64,000 nt of DNA from Phoenix dactylifera (lineage: Eukaryota > Streptophyta > Magnoliopsida > Arecales > Arecaceae), in contig NW_024067676.1 of NCBI RefSeq assembly GCF_009389715.1, positions 749,501 through 813,500 of the forward strand, in the 5' to 3' direction. Positions 25,651 through 39,213 of the stretch are shown one piece after another (position 1 is the first letter of the stretch; each line of letters opens with the position of its first letter). A program made the position numbers and the translations under genes. The notes under the pieces are model-generated. The model had not been told where the DNA came from and ran no database searches. It was given only the letters and a program-made list of their open reading frames with translations.

Positions 25651-27890
25651 TATAAGACAATTGTACCACATATTATTAGGGTTGGGACGTGAAGCAATTT
25701 GTTTAGGTTGAAGGTGCAAGGTGAGGGTATGTGAGTGTTTGGATAAGTTAGGGTATAAAAATCTTTAGGATAACATTGGCACGATTTCAACAAAACTCTC
25801 AAACCATCACACGTAGAAAAAGAGAGTTTTTGGATACTCGTAGCTCACTAAATGGTGAAAGCAAGCGATTAAAAATCTTTAGTAGCTGAGAGTTTGAAAT
25901 CAATTTGGATTTTAAAAGCTTATTGGAAACAATTAGGAGTTTAAAATTCAAAAGAAAAAGATTAAATTTGAAAGCATATCTTTAATCAAACAAAAATATC
26001 ACCTTTAAAACTAATTAAATATTAATTTTTTTAAAAAAATAGAATTTCTATTATATGCATGTATATATCACAATGTTTGAGCAAAATAACTAGAAATTTG
26101 AATCCCACTATAATACTAAATCTAATGCACATAAGGAATTCTATGAGATTTCCTGATCTACACGAGATCAAAGTAGCATAGCACAAAGCATATAAAATTT
26201 TAATTAGAAGCAACTATGATTAAAATATAAGCATAAATTATGATAAGAGAACGAAAAAATAACTATAAGTTAGAACTAGAAGGCCTTGCATTTTCACTTC
26301 TTGTTCGAACTTCAGACTTGCACCTAGGGTTTTCACAAGTTTCAATAGAAGATGCCTAGCCTCTCACCAATATCTCCTTTCGACTGCGACCTCACACCAC
26401 GAGCTCTTGACAAGCCCTCATGATATACAAAAAATAAAAAGAATCTCAAAAGAAAGCTTTGTTGATATTTTTCGTGTTCCTGAGCCTTCGCATTAAAGCA
26501 AACTCATGAGATTTCTCGGAACTCAACTAGAACTAAAAAAGAAAAATTCAAAAACGTAATTAAACTAGAAAATCTCACTAAAGGGGCCTTTAAAAGCAAA
26601 AACTATTTTGATGATGACAAGGACTACTAGATTTGTCAGCTCACAATTAGCCTTGACTCAACTTATTCTGGTGGTAATGCATGTGTCATAAGTTTCTTTC
26701 AATGGTGGATGGATTAACATCAGAAAAGCTTGGTCCTAATCTAGGTCGGACTCATCTGGACTCGCCTATCTTAACCATCAACCATCAACCATTGATGCAA
26801 GAGATGCTTGAGGAGACTTCCAAAATCATCATCGTGCATGACAATTCCAACCCCTCAAAAATGGTTTTTTTTTTTGGTCCGTAAAATGGTGACACGTCTT
26901 TACATCTTTTTAGACATAAATTTGGTACATCTTGCATAGCTTGCTGCTTCCAGACTAGAAAGATCTTTTAACAACTCTAGCATAAGGAACCATAACCGAG
27001 CGGAAGTGGCAAAGACAAAGGTTGGGAGGAGTAAGAACCAATAAGCTTGCAAGATAGTATATAACATTATATAAACGCCTATACAAGGTTTAAAACAATC
27101 TCAAAATTAGGTCAAATTGATTCAAGCACAAAAAAAGGAAATATAATTTCAACTCTTAGGAAAGATCAAAAGTTAAGCACCGTAACACTCATTTTTCTTG
27201 GACTTTCTCTCTTTAAAACGGAGTTAGAAAAAATTATATTGTTAATTTCTTTTAAAGACTCATTTTGTTTGCAGGAAGAATTTGACTTCACTAAAATATT
27301 TTTCTTGGAAAGCTGATATCTGGGTATATATTACCTGAAAAAGTTGTTATTGCCTATTTGGTTGACCCTAGAAAAGTGATACATAAAACACACATTTCAG
27401 AATGGCTTATATTTAGTCAAGCATATACTTTTCTAAAATAGTTATATAAAACACCTATTACGCCCTTAATAAAATTGTGTAAAATATCTATAAAATCTAT
27501 TTTTATAAAAAAATTAAATACTTAAAAAGGGGCGTTAAAAATATTTATTAGGTTGAGTTTTTAAAGTTCTAACACTTTTTAATAGTTAGATAATTTCTTT
27601 ATATTATGATATTTTTTAATAGTAATTAATATATTTTTATATTAAAATTATCACACCTTTTCTATATTGTGGCAATTTTTAATAGTATATTTTTAATAAT
27701 TTAAGGTTAACTATTAAAAATAGCTATTAAGAAGATCACGATGACATAAGAATATTTTTGGTAATAAAATTATTATAATTCTGAGCTAGTGAAAAAGTGG
27801 TTTTCTCATATCCTATATGAATTTTTTTTCCTTATGAAATGCAGAAAATTTATTTTTATAAAAAAATACTTTTTTTTTGAAAACTCCAAC

Positions 27891-27929
<39 letters not shown>

Positions 27930-28180
27930 CATTGATCATACTTTCTATCCTCTTCTTTTCACCAAGGTAGAAAATGATGCAGGTTAGTTACAGTGCACAA
28001 ATAATATACCATATCGCTATGAAGAAATTAAAAAAAAGAAAAGGAATCCCTCTCTTCTCTTGCTGAGCCGCGCTAATTAGGGTGGTTTCGGGGGGCCGCA
28101 GTTGCCGGCCGTTTCATTTTTGATTTTGCCCGCTCCGTCGCCCGTCAGTTTCGTTTAATTTGAAATCTTCTCGTTACTTT
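25650..28180. other. Intergenic, AT-rich
   Basis: No gene is visible. The stretch 27240-27890 shares CCTATTTGGTTGACC, CTAGAAAAGTG and AACTCCAACCAAATA with the terminal-repeat MITE at 53707-54174, and is probably a decayed relative. The end nearest the next gene is the promoter side of the coiled-coil gene. Confidence 0.4.
27894..27927. repeat. (AT)n microsatellite
   Basis: An uninterrupted AT run of about 34 bp next to a MITE-like end. Confidence 0.95.
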
Positions 28181-28520
28181 CGTTGCCGCCCACCCGGACC
28201 GGGGTTGCATCTTTCGCGCAAAGGAAGCTGAATCCTTTCTTCGCGAGAATCCACCGTCAAATCGAGCAAAGTTTGCTTCGAGATCCGTGCACAGGATGGC
28301 CAAAAACTTTAATGTGCTTTTCGATTCGGGTAGGTCGTGATCCAACGGTCGATGTTGTGAAAGAAGATCAATCATTTTTTGGACCAAAGATACAACCCGA
28401 ACCGTTTCCCCTGACCTTTAGAAATAAATTCATTCCCATCGCCTCCTATCCTCCTCCCCTTCTCCTCGCCCCATCGCTTCACTCCCTCTCTTTGTATCAA
28501 TTAATCTCCCAGAGGAGAAG

Positions 28521-28531
28521 AAACCCTAACC
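28521..28531 (+). promoter_or_regulatory. Telo-box in the 5' leader of the coiled-coil gene
   Basis: AAACCCTAACC lies 18 bp before the inferred ATG. Telo-box words near plant transcription starts are associated with housekeeping and growth-related genes. Function here is inferred from the motif and position only. Confidence 0.4.
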
Positions 28532-28548
28532 GTAGCACCCCATCTCCA

Positions 28549-31500
28549 ATGGCGGATTCCGATCCAGCACTCTCTCCTCCGGGCGCCGCTGCTGTCTCCT
28601 CTCCCTCTGTAAGCTCCGATCTTATCTCTGATCTCCTCCACTCTCTCTCTCTCCTCTCCCCTCCCTCCCTCCCCCCGATAGGAAATTTTGTTTCAAATTT
28701 ACTAGCTCTGAGAATCTGTTTCTTTTGTTCGAAGAAGACGGATGATCTGCAACCAGCGGGAGCAACGGTAGCGGTGAGATAAAATAAAAAAGATTCATGT
28801 TTTTTTTTTTGTTTGTTCTTTAGAATTGGAATTAGAATTAGATTATTTATTCGTTAGGGTTTTTGGTCAGGGTTTGGATAAATCACAATCGGACTTATTG
28901 GTTAGACTTCAAGGGTTGAAGCAGGTATTCTTCTTGTTGTTCTTCTTATTTTCCTAATGCTTTTGCTGGAGTACGGTTCTTTTTGTTTGTTTGTTGTTGT
29001 TGTTGGGGGGGGGGGGGGGGATTAGGGCAACAAAAGATATGTTTTTGGTAGTGATACGTGTGTACTGTGGCAGGATTTGCAAAACTGGAGATCCAAGTTG
29101 GACACACAAGTTAGGACATATAAGGATGTGAGTACCCATGACACATGCTGAAAAATGAAACTCCATTTGCTTATTCAGTGCATTCTCTCTCTCTCTCTCA
29201 TACGCACACAATTTTAAGTTTTGATATATGTCGACTTTTCTTCTTTCTCACTGTGATTTTTGTTGTGATTCTGTGAAGTTTGTTGGTACATAGGGTATTG
29301 CAAATAAAACAACGTGTTGTTACCTGGGAAATCATGTGCCCGCAAGCAAATCATTAGGAAGAAGGAGAATAACATATTCGGATCCTACATAGAAATTTTC
29401 TTCAACTATTAACCTAAACAGTCACTCTCTTGTAAAATGCTTTTTGGCTAAGGAAGGGTTGACAAAGGGCAGGGCCATCTTTTAAGATGAGTAACTACAA
29501 AATGACCAATTAACCATATGTCGTTAAAAAAATTAGTTAATTAAAGAAGATTGATGAAATGGTGGATTTGCATTTTGGATTTGGGCCCGTGCTCATGTTG
29601 GCCATTCACTAGCTTTGTTTTATTTGATGACCTGACTAACTTATAACAGCATGTTCCACCTGGCTAAGAAAAAGCTTGTATGATCTTTAGAATACCATGT
29701 TATACTATTCCAAACAAGGGTTTGCACCTTTTAGGGAATTAGACATAGGATAAGCCCATATTACGAAATATGAATTTACATGAAATTTAGGTGATGGTGC
29801 AAATAATGCACCAATCCTTATAGTAAGATGAATGGTGAAAAAGTTGTCTGATCATCTTAAAACTATCTTTGAGTGCCAAAAAGGACATGATATTGAGTTC
29901 AAAAATGAGTTTGGAGATCAAATATTTAGGGTCCACCTAATGTTTTTAAGACTATTATGACTTCATAATGAATTCAGAACTCTAATTGGTTGCACTAGTT
30001 AATCTCTTGGTTTATTCAATGCTTGAAAGTTGATGACACTTTTGAAGTGGTTGAAAACCATTAGAGCAAGGTTCTAACTCCTGCATGCTGGCACCATGCT
30101 TGATTGTTGTTGGCATGGTATGTGCCTACCCGTGCTAGTGCTTCATATGCACCGGAACACATGCACACGCATTTATGCACATGAACTTGCTTGCAGCCAC
30201 GTCATGTCTTAGTTGTTACCAACCTGCAGGGGTAGCACCATAATTCTTTCATATTAGTAGAGTCCGAACCTAAGAAAAGATAGAGATGTGTCTCAGCTGC
30301 TTTTCCTAAAATCAAATGGTCATTGGTTTTAGGTGAGTTTTGGAACGAGAATTTGCAGCTGATGGAACTTTAGAAAAACGTAAAGCAAGACTTCTAGCAA
30401 AAAGTTACTTACAATGGTTGTTAGTAGATTATTATATCATATAGTCTTATATTCTGATCTTTTAGTTGTTTAAAATTATAAACTAGTGGTAATCAGGGAT
30501 TGAAATATTAGTATTGAGGGTGGTACTGTTTTTTTTTCCTCCAAGGAACGGTATCGTATGACCCATAGGATGTGTTTTTTTGTTTTCTTTTTGGTTTTTC
30601 AATTTTGTTTGGTTTTGGTATGTGGATTCTAAGTCTATCTTTTTCTTTGATATGAAATCTTGATATAGATTGAATTGAAGTTTATCTGACTGCCTACTGT
30701 ATTGATTTGATAGGCATTGTTTGTTGTCTTGTAGCACAACCAACACAGCCTCCACCTTTTTTAAACAAATTGCCCTTCCGACTGAGATGGGCTTGGTGCA
30801 GGCTAAATCAGCCTTGATACTTGTTCATACTGGTTGGAACTAATCAGGATGGCCTGTTTGTCTCGTTCCCCTGCTTTAAAAAAAATAAAAAATTCTGTCC
30901 TGATTGGGACAGGGTTTGTACCTGCTGTACTAGCCTTGGTACCGGTCAGACTGATTGGAATGGCTTGTACATCTTGATTTTGCCCATTTTAGCGACTTAG
31001 CACTCATCCCAATGCCATTTTCATGCTGTAACAATATTGTACTGATGTTACCATCCCCTTTTAGCAAGCCATGGTGACAATGGCTTATTATAATCTAGAA
31101 TTGATTTAGATGGAAGTCTAGATCGCATTCTTGAGTATAATTTTTTGATAGGGAAAAATGTATGGGACAAGATGAAGTTATTTAGATCAAAAGCAAGAAG
31201 GGTAAAGCCTACAAGCTTAAGAAATAATTGCATGAAAAAGGTCCCATAGGATGGGCACTTAATATTTGAAAAGGCTATTCTTGGGGGGTAGGGTTATGTT
31301 GTTTCTGCTAGAGTAAGATACAAGTCACTTCTGTTGTTGAAATGACTTAAGTACACCCATGTTTGCATTGCTATGAGATAATAAAGCTGATGGTATTTTT
31401 GGCCTTTTTATTAATATAATAATTTTGCACCTTTTTGCTACAATTGCAGCAACAACCATTACATATTGTAAAGACAAAAATACCGCCATTTGTATTACCA

Positions 31501-34500
31501 ATTGGCAATGCAAAACATGTTTGGAACTTAGTTATTTTCCTTGTAAGTTGGCCTGGTGGGAGCACTATAACTCTGCCCATCCTCATAGTCCAATCTGGCC
31601 AATAATTATATCATTGTGTATGCATATGAGAATCTAGGAAAAAATCTCCATATTTTCGTTAAATGGTAACAAGAAAGCGATATAAGTTTCTTGAAAAATA
31701 CCAAGATAAGATTAAGATCTTTGTCTGAAATGAAAGATACTTGTGAAGCTTCCTATGTGCTGAGAGTCAGGCTTCTGATAGATAAAAAAATTGAGGGCCA
31801 TGACCGTTATAGATCATGAAGGTCCATAAAAAGGCGTAAAAATGTCTAGCTTGTAAAATAGTAAACCTTATTCTACTCTCATGTTTAGAGCATATAAAGT
31901 CTCTAATGTTGCATCTCCAAGTATGATTAGTGCGGTAGGATGGCATGAGAGAATTTCTGTTTGCATGTTGGGTGTGCAATATGCCGCAGTTTGCATTGAT
32001 CTGATATTTGTTATGCCATAAGATTTGAAAACAAATATGAAGGTAACCTAGATTGGGCATTTGCTGGGTTGATACGTCTGGGGATCAACGAATTTTAAAC
32101 CATATTTCCAGCTAAAAGGGTGGTAGCCACGAGGCTGTAGTACACTCGGCTTTTGGTTATGCAACAGGCCTACATGTTTGGAAATTAACATCCAACCACA
32201 TCATTTTATATGTAGGAAGTGCAACTTCTTGGGATGCAGCTGTATAACAAACAAGGCTGTGCTTCACGGTACATATGAAACTTGAGTATGTGTCTGTATT
32301 TCATAATAGGTTTTGTAGACCAGATCAATGGACTCTTAAGATGCCTATAGCTCAAATATTGAAAGGCTCTATCTATATGCAGTATTATAATTAATTGGTT
32401 ATTGCCTTGATAAAAACTGGTGATAACAGTTCTGATGGTAATGGTATAGTGGAACTCAAAAATCGTGATTAGCCATTTGACTTCTGAAGATATGCTTGTG
32501 GTTCCTTTGACTAAGAGGAATCGTTGTAGGCATGTTTGGACTTTGAAACATGTCCAAGTGATGGGACTCTGGGATGTGATGTTCGGTCTCTTAGATATAG
32601 ATGTAGCTGGATGTATTATGGCTTTGTTAAGCATCTTCTTAGGAAACACCATTAAGGTGTATATAGACCTGCATGTGATGCCATGTATGTAACCTAAAGG
32701 ACAAACTACCAGTTCCACATTGGCCATGTGCACAACTGAGAGTTTTTTTTCCTTATATTATGTCTACACTCTCCCTTGCTTATGCAGCTTGTCATACTTG
32801 ATGTGCATACATGTGTAAAAATGATGTTGAATGTTTATGTGGTATTGGCTCATATGTTGCCGGGGTCGAAAACCATTTATAAGTCTGGAAAAATCATATG
32901 TTGCTGTGGTCGGAGACCATTTATAAGTCTAAAAAATACAAAGTGGTGCACACCTACATATAAGATGAAGGGGAATCCATGTGACATGCCAAAGAAATGA
33001 ACAACTAGAAATGAAGATCATACAAGCGTTGTTTGGCCAAGTGGGGATGTTGATATGGGTTGCCTAATTTGACCTATGAGCTGCTCATGAATGGAGAATG
33101 TGGCATAAGCCAAATGCTAAAAGACCAAAGCCACCTGTATATTTGCTCAGTTTTGATGCTCAAAGATCCTTAGTTGCCCAAATTGGGAATGGGAATTGAC
33201 TTAAACAAAATCCTTAAAACCTCCTTATGTTTTCATAACCTGAATCATTGATACACTAATTGATCTGTATTCTGTTAGGAGGGTTAGCTATATGTACTAA
33301 TACAATTTGTTTTGTCTGGAATTCCTAAACCAAAATTTTTTAAACCAAATTGATCTGGAATTGAATTTGCAAGGAGGTTCTTTTTTCTAATTATTTGCAA
33401 TTATTCATTTTCTTAGATGCTGGGAAGCCCTTCCTTTACACTATATTTAAATTTGCAAGTTTGAGAACATCTGGAAGTGTGTTGCTAGATTTCAAAGAGA
33501 TCCAGAGGAAGTTAATTTTTTCACATTAGTTTAGCTATTCTCAAGCTCAGAAGTCATTGACCTTTCTTTCATTATATGTTAGATCGGCAATGATATAGGC
33601 CACTCTAAACAAGCTTTTCTTTTTTCAAAAAAAGCCTTAATGTGAAACTACTACACAATACATCTGGAGGTGCTAAAGAATAAAATATGTTTCAAGAGGA
33701 TGTCTGTTATTTTCATTCACTCATTCTTCTTTTGTTTAGTTTGGTCCATTCTTTAAATATCTTTTTAATTTTCAATTTAAATTGCCAAAATTAGAGGGGA
33801 ACCATTGAAAATGCCTAAATTGCTGAAACTAAGACTCCTTTGATCTAGCTGATGTCAAATTTGAAGCTGAGCATTCAAACCTTGCATACTACGATATGTG
33901 GGGTTGATCCTAGTTAACTCAACCCATCTCTGTCAGTGGGTAGGTCAATCCTATTCACCCATGTTCAGCCACATGATGGGATTACAAAGTTCCCCAGCCA
34001 CTTGTTTGTGTTGTAACCACACGAGCAGTCTACTTCATGATATTTGGCGTTTGTAAGAGAGTTTCTGAGGAAACTTTAATTAAATTCCAACAGAAATTAT
34101 ATATTTGATACTTCACAGTATATATACTTGTTTATTTTGGTGGTAGCTTTACAATAACATTCCCATAGCAATTACCAATTGAGTCCTGGTGCTGCCACTC
34201 AGATCTGGTATGGTCACAATCGCATAACCCATATCCGATCCCCAAAATTGAAACATGTGGCTCATGCCTGCCTGCTTTTAGAGGACCTGCTTGGATCTGA
34301 ACCAAAGTTTGTTGTCTTAAATTTGTATTGATAGGGGACACGTTGATATATCTATATATCAATTTATTTATGCTAGTCATGGAGATTTTAACTGACTTGT
34401 TTATGGAAGATACTTTTGCCATTCACTGTTTAAGATTCTCCACATTATTTCATTGATTTTCTATTTTATAAGTGATCATGGAATTTTAAACATATTTTTT

Positions 34501-37228
34501 TGATATGAATCAAAGCATTTTTCCTTGGAACTGTGACAAACATTGGAAATCTGTTTAAGTTAGAGCTGGAGCACTGACGAATAAATCTTCCCTATAGAAG
34601 TTATTACTATTTGATATGCAAGTTTGTAGGATTTCTGTAATGGATTTACCTTGAAAGTATGAAGTGCGACAAGTTAAACATTGAGTTTTTTTCCTGATTC
34701 TTGGCATTAATAAGGTATATGCCATTAAAACAGCGGTTCTCTTTCAATATTCTTAAAATGTACAGAGAAAGAAAATGAATGCAAATTTAAGGAAAGCATC
34801 TGTTTTCTTCTGATAAAAATATGTGTTCATTTAATGGATGATGCCAAGAGAATTTGGGGTTTAGGAACTAGGTATAGAGAATTTAGGGTTTAGGAACTAG
34901 GTATTGAATTCTGAAAACCAAGTAGGCTTATCATTCTTGTTTAGGGGAGGGGATGGAGATCTATGCATCAGTGGTTCTGCATTATGACATGATAGGACCA
35001 CATATTATATTTCTCCAAATTCTTTTTCAAAATGTATATGAATATCTTTGTGTCACTGCAATTTTTTTTAGCCCAATGTTATATTCATTTGTTCAATTGG
35101 TGAAGTAGCGGGCGATAACAATTGCCTCATTATGGTTCTTTAACCTTCTTATTAATTAACATGGACAAACTTTCTGAAAAAGTTTAGATTTTTAATTTTG
35201 TAGCCATTTAGTTGTAGTGAATGTTGCCATGAGGTTTGAGATTCTGTGTCATTTAAATAAAAATTTCATAGAAGTCATGCAACAGTATACTGCCATGTTT
35301 ATCAAGTAAAGAAAGTAAAACTTTCTAAAGCATTACGTGAAGCTTTGATAGCAGGAACTTAGACTCTACTAACCATAACTTCGTGTTAGAATATTATCAC
35401 TAATATAAATTAGCAAAAACTGCATCTAGAAACGAGAGCATTCCAGTCATTTAATTGAATGAAATTAAGTGATGCTGCTCTTCTATTATAGCTCAGCAAA
35501 AAGAAGTTCTATGATGCCATGCTCATTGACGTATCAAGTTGGAGATTAAAATTATCATAACAAATTTGTCCAGAAACATCAACTACAGTGAACTTGAAGT
35601 CAGTGACATAGTGAGTTGTTGCAATGTTGGAGGAAAAGAAGGCATTGTATGGAACAACAGTGATCTTGCTTATATTAGATGACATGGTAATAAATGTTCT
35701 TGAGGGGTACCCTGCCCACCCCTTCCCTTCTTGGTACCTGCTAGTACATAGTGGCTAAGGTAGAAGGAAAATAGCAATTTGTAAAGGCATGGTTTTTAAA
35801 CTGCATCTTTCCCAGATAGTGATAGGATTATTATCTTTGCTATCATTTAAGGAATATGTTTAGTTTGCATCTTGATGCAGCATATTCTGATGTTGATGGG
35901 CACCACGAGGAAGCAAAGTTGAATCCAACAGTTCCCATGAATCTTATTCATGATTCCCTTATTTGAGCACTTGTTGTGCCCTTTGCATCATGATGTGGGG
36001 CAAACTGTTTTTATCATTTAATGCTCTGCTGTCATAATGCTCACTACTTTATTTCATTGTCGGCAGCACCATTATGAAGAGTGAATGAACTGGACATGTA
36101 TACTTGTTGTAATTTGATATGCAAATCTGTCATAGGTGAATATTATTTTCTGGCTGAAACAATGCTAAGATTACTTCCAATAATTCAAGAACAAATATCT
36201 TTAATTGTGTATCACATTTTGTCAGCAATTTGTATTTCATTTATCTGTATACCTGTTACCATAGGGAAAAGTTTTTATATCTTCTTCTCTATGCTACAGC
36301 TTTAGAAGATCATTGGATATAGTTCATCAATAACTCAGGCTTTACATTATCCACATATATTATAGCTGTATTATTCTAGATCTGTAATGATTTCTTCTGC
36401 TGAACATTGGTTGCCAACTGTGACATTACATTCAGGAGCTCTCAGAGCTTAAGAAGTCACTTAATACTGAGCTGGAGCAACTGAGATCAGTTAAGTCCGC
36501 TGAATCTTTTGCCCTTTTTATTTGGTAATTAGTTATACTAATTTTTCCTCCATTGGTGGCAATAGGACTTCCAGGAACTGAGGACCACCCTGCAGAAGCA
36601 ACAAGAGGATGTCACTGCTAGTTTAAGGAATTTTGGGGTAATCGGCCTGTCTTTCAGACTAAATGAGGCAGTATATTTTACTTGAGAAACCTGTTATGTT
36701 ATGTTTATATATTGGCACATGTAAAAAGCTTAGAGAGATTATTTAACTTTTTATGAGCTAGATAATTCTGAAATAAATTAAGCGCTATGTGATTGGAACT
36801 TATTACAAAATTGGAGCTATCTATCTGCCCCACTCCAGCAAGAGGACCTATTCTTGTGGGTTCACAGTGATTCCAATCGATTACATTGGATTCTTTTCAG
36901 TATAAACTACCACTTGCTAGAAGACAATATCGGCAATAATGGCAGTTATTGTTTGAGAATAGTAATAATGCCAATTCTTCATCCACTTACGTACATGTGT
37001 ATAGATAGGGATGCCAAACCCTTCATTTGAGGTGAACAGTAGCTGTGTCTTTGTATTTGGAAGTAAAATGTTACTTTTACCTTCCAGATGGAGGATGCAC
37101 CTGCAAATTCTGAGGGAAGTGAGATTCAAGTCCAGGAGGATAACTCAGAGAAGTCTCAGTCCCCCTCAACGCACAACACAACGGAAATCAATTCTTCAGA
37201 TGGTCCTGTTGCAGAATCTTCTCCTTGA
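28549..37228 (+). CDS. Small coiled-coil protein of unknown function
   Basis: I do not recognise a named family. Seven coding exons: 28549-28608, 28735-28773, 28871-28924, 29074-29127, 36436-36489, 36566-36637, 37088-37228. All splice sites are GT-AG in phase 0, giving 157 aa. The N-terminus (MADSDPALSPPGAAAVSSPS) is Ala/Ser/Pro-rich and probably disordered. Residues 34 to about 111 form a charged helix with coiled-coil spacing: SDLLVRLQGLKQ, DLQNWRSKLDTQV, ELSELKKSLNTELEQLRS, DFQELRTTLQKQQEDV. The acidic Ser/Asn-rich tail ends VAESSP. There is no signal peptide or membrane segment, so a nuclear or cytosolic partner or scaffold is possible but unproven. Intron 4 is 7.3 kb and holds a Copia fragment and repeats. 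Exon 2 has a GAAGAAG tandem acceptor, so it may start at 28735 or 28738. The frame also stays open upstream to 28183. Confidence 0.82.
29005..29020. repeat. Poly-G tract (16 G)
   Basis: Sixteen consecutive G in intron 3 of the coiled-coil gene, preceded by a GTT repeat. The length may be affected by sequencing slippage. Confidence 0.9.
30778..30985. repeat. Diverged direct repeat with GGTACCGGT words
   Basis: Two related blocks lie here. The first runs from GCCTTGATACTTG through TTGGAACTAATCAGGATGGC. The second runs from AGCCTTGGTACCGGTCAG through TTGGAATGGCTTGTAC. The second contains the GGTACCGGT word typical of the foldback elements at 15.2 and 20.5 kb, so this may be a decayed relative. 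It sits in intron 4 of the coiled-coil gene. Confidence 0.45.
32090..32720 (+). mobile_element. Probable Copia pol C-terminal fragment
   Basis: A frame at 32465-32690 reads SEDMLVVPLTK and then WTLKHVQVMGL. This matches the pattern at the end of Copia RNase H (DM..PLTK....F..H...MGL). Stops interrupt the frame upstream, so it is a dead fragment. It lies in the sense direction in intron 4 of the coiled-coil gene. Confidence 0.45.
32851..32938. repeat. 44-bp tandem duplication
   Basis: Copies begin with CATATGTTGC at 32851 and 32895 and share ACCATTTATAAGTCT. A few differences separate them. Confidence 0.85.
34851..34908. repeat. 29-bp tandem duplication
   Basis: GGGTTTAGGAACTAGGTAT appears twice with a period of 29 bp, starting at 34851 and 34880, in intron 4 of the coiled-coil gene. 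Confidence 0.85.
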
Positions 37229-38224
37229 TGCATTGTAAGCATATTCAGCAATGGGAGTAATATTAACTGCCGGCGACTGTTAGGTAGCTTGCTCATGTGT
37301 TAAATCTCTTTGGGAAAGAACTGTGAAACATCTGTCTGCTTAAATATTATTCTCTAATTCCTACTGTTGCATTTCTGAAAAATGCCTCATATTGCAGTAT
37401 TGCACCTAGCATTTGGAGGATGGGTCAGCATATTTCTCAAATTTTCTTTTTGGTGTGCGCGTGTGTGTGTATGTATATAATTATGTATTTGCTTTCATAC
37501 TTAACTATTTTGAGTTGCTACTCATGCAAAAGGCTTTATTCCTTTCATGAGGTTAATGATAAGAGTATGCAATCAAGCTAATTCTTATATGCAAGATAAC
37601 AGTGTTGGTACATGTGAGTGTGTTAAAATCCTTAGTTTCTTTCAAAAGTGCATCTTTCTGGATGCATTAAATTTGCCAGACTCTGCTATACTATGAAATA
37701 ATTATTGTCCAGGCATGCAGACCTGATATGACTTTCAGGTAGCTGAGCTAGGGGCAGCGTGCCTACGGGGTCCATGAGTCCAGTGAAATCAAGACGTCTC
37801 TGAAGTCTGAAGGGCCGTAGTGCTTTGTTTTCTATTTCATTGTCCCAAGAGATGATGATTGAACGTTTCAGACAAGCTGTTACTGTGCCTCCTTTCATCA
37901 CAGAGGAAGGTGATGTTCGGTTAGGCACTGGAAGCTTGCCTGAGTATAACCTAAAGTCTGATGCAACTTCAGCCCATAAAAACTTGCTTGCTAACCAGCC
38001 ACTAAGGATGAAACCCAAAGAGGCTAGGTCTGCTTTGGGGCTAACCCATGCCTAACCTGCTTTCAAGACAACCTAATTCTTAGACCCAACTCATAACTTG
38101 GCCAATCAATTTGAGAGGAAGTGAGAGTTGAATGGGGTTCGAGTTCGGTCTTGTTGCTCAAATCTTCAGCACCGCTCAGACTGGACATTAAATCAGGTTT
38201 ATGTTTAACCACTAGAATTCAAGC

Positions 38225-38228
<4 letters not shown>

Positions 38229-38277
<49 letters not shown>
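38229..38277. repeat. (AT)24 microsatellite
   Basis: The longest pure AT run in the window, 49 bp. Likely length-variable and a possible cruciform. Confidence 0.95.
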
Positions 38278-38279
<2 letters not shown>

Positions 38280-39213
38280 TCCAACCAAACTTGGTATCGG
38301 TTTGGGTTCGGTTGCCCGTGATAAACCTGAATGCTGCCTCCTAACTAGGTATAGCCCGTCCTACAAATTATCAAATACTATCATAGGCATGCTTGACTTC
38401 ATTTGTCAGCAGCAAAGATTCCATGTTGGGTGGCATTCTTGACACCTTGATTGTTAGAGCCTATTCAAAATTTTGCTGTAGCTTTGGTCTGATGTCTTGG
38501 CCCAAATAATGAATGATTTGATGGAGTTAAGTCTTATATAATTTACCTTGTGCCCATCTTTCTCCAGGATGGAGACATTTATCATGAAAGTGTTATACTT
38601 GATAATAATGTGCATACAATTTGAATAATTCGGATGTTTTATCACAAGGATAAAGAAGGGTTAGATAATTTGAATGGTGGCATTCTCTATTTTAGAACAG
38701 ATCAGTAGGTACACAGACATGAGGGAGACAAATATTATGATGGCAACACTGCTGACATGTGTCTGTATGATGGGGTTCATAAAGCTTAGCTTTACGAACC
38801 TTTATCAGGGGTTCCAGTTGCATGGTGTGTTCTGGAGAAGGGATGAATAATGGAGCAAAGTGAGATTACCTCAAAAGCCACCACCAGCACAACAATAGCA
38901 TTCATCTCAAAGGGATTCAAGCAAGGATATTGACTTGTCAAGTGCTCCATCCACTAAGCTATTAGAGAGACTTATCAGGATATTAAAGATCCAATCTATC
39001 CTTAGAAAAGGATGCTCGCACTAAATCATATCATTGACGACTTTAGCAGGTCTTCTGGGATCGGTTCATACCGTACTAATCTTGGCGCCTTGCGCTTTGC
39101 TCGTCGGTGCACGCATTTCTGTCCCCCAGATCAAGACCTATTATTCACCCTTTTTCTGGCATCTAGCAAAAGTTCGAGGATGATTTTAGGAAGTGCACTT
39201 AGTTCATGGCTCA

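Noticed and set aside
32206-32733. 175-codon minus-strand frame
   Set aside because: It has no recognisable motif, and the opposite strand carries a Copia RNase H-like end, so it is probably the antisense shadow of a dead element.
37686-38055. Overlapping 110- and 76-codon frames on opposite strands
   Set aside because: Neither has a recognisable domain, splice context or promoter; left as unexplained intergenic sequence.
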